Below, in pieces: positions 63,882 through 64,000 of a stretch of DNA of 64,000 nt; the first letter of the stretch is position 1, and the number at the start of each line of letters is the position of its first letter. Below the pieces are notes generated by a model. It had not been told where the DNA came from. It was given only the letters and a program-made list of their open reading frames with translations, and made no database searches. The DNA comes from Streptococcaceae bacterium. GTDB lineage: Bacteria > Bacillota > Bacilli > Lactobacillales > Streptococcaceae. Location of the stretch: assembly GCA_902363395.1 (NCBI GenBank), contig CABIZZ010000001.1, positions 930,001-994,000 of the forward strand, written 5' to 3'. Position numbers and translations under genes: made by a program.

Positions 63882-63918
63882 GTGCTTCTCTGTTGCATAG
63901 CAGGGAAGCACTTTTTTA
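63882..63918 (+). terminator. terminator after last gene
   Basis: GTGCTTCTCTG pairs with CAGGGAAGCAC (one mismatch), then TTTTTT. The final 80 bases hold no recognisable feature. Confidence 0.8.
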
Positions 63919-64000
63919 ATTAATGGATGAAGAAGTAAATAAGTATATTAATTTGTAGCCTGATATTTCATAACAAAATAAATCAACTCATAAGATAGTT

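Overview
The window is chromosomal DNA of a viridans-type Streptococcus (mitis/sanguinis/parasanguinis neighbourhood). The protein families, the AGGAGG ribosome sites, the extended -10 promoters (TGnTATAAT) and the surface proteins (a CshA-type fibrillar adhesin with an SIRK-type signal peptide and an LPKTG anchor) all fit this. I cannot fix the species from sequence alone. Most of the window is conserved core genome: uvrB, the pyr operon, pepT, lepA, rpsP-khpA-rimM-trmD, fruRKA, dapB-cca, glk, thyA, folA-clpX-engB, rplJ-rplL and a heterodimeric ABC exporter. No tRNA, rRNA, CRISPR array, insertion sequence or prophage was seen.

Layout. 1-6114: the end of an amino-acid ABC transporter gene, a CPBP membrane protease, and an AT-rich cassette made of a two-component system (minus strand) facing a three-gene ABC-2 exporter (plus strand), which looks like antimicrobial-peptide sensing and immunity. 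6157-6333: the first of two copies of a structured three-hairpin repeat (second copy 33732-33912). 6561-14459: uvrB, small membrane proteins, acetyltransferase, flavodoxin-fold oxidoreductase, MutX, thioesterase, HAD hydrolase, PhnA-like and Pr6Pr-like genes. 14515-19147: a PyrR-controlled pyr operon. 19203-22005 (minus): hdiR-like repressor, HAD phosphatase, pepT. 22205-31384: acetyltransferase, lepA, a duplicated lipoprotein pair, a HAD gene broken by an amber codon, then the ribosome-maturation cluster. 31514-37717: a secreted coiled-coil protein and the fructose PTS operon. 37861-45518: a DUF1149-degV-dapB-cca-ABC-F-DUF308 operon, glucokinase and thyA. 45757-52440: the giant adhesin. 52590-63872: folA-clpX-engB, a WalR-type cell-wall hydrolase, a formate/nitrite channel, rplJL, another lipoprotein pair and a two-gene ABC exporter with its own attenuator.

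The most unusual biology is in the pyr operon. pyrR and pyrB look intact. The genes in the carA and carB positions are full open frames, but their products have lost the catalytic residues. The CarA-like protein has Gly in place of the glutaminase Cys. The CarB-like protein stops after 575 residues, about half the normal length, and has lost most ATP-site arginines. They are translationally coupled and keep good reading frames, so they may be a retained pseudo-enzyme pair rather than plain debris.

Second in interest is the region before the ABC exporter at 59666. A strong promoter and ribosome site drive a six-codon ORF that runs directly into a terminator hairpin, the arrangement expected for ribosome-mediated attenuation of a drug-efflux pump. 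Other points are a near-perfect WalR box before a glucosaminidase, a putative self-operator on the hdiR-like promoter, a likely frameshift at 11440, and a possible leaderless mRNA at 28326.
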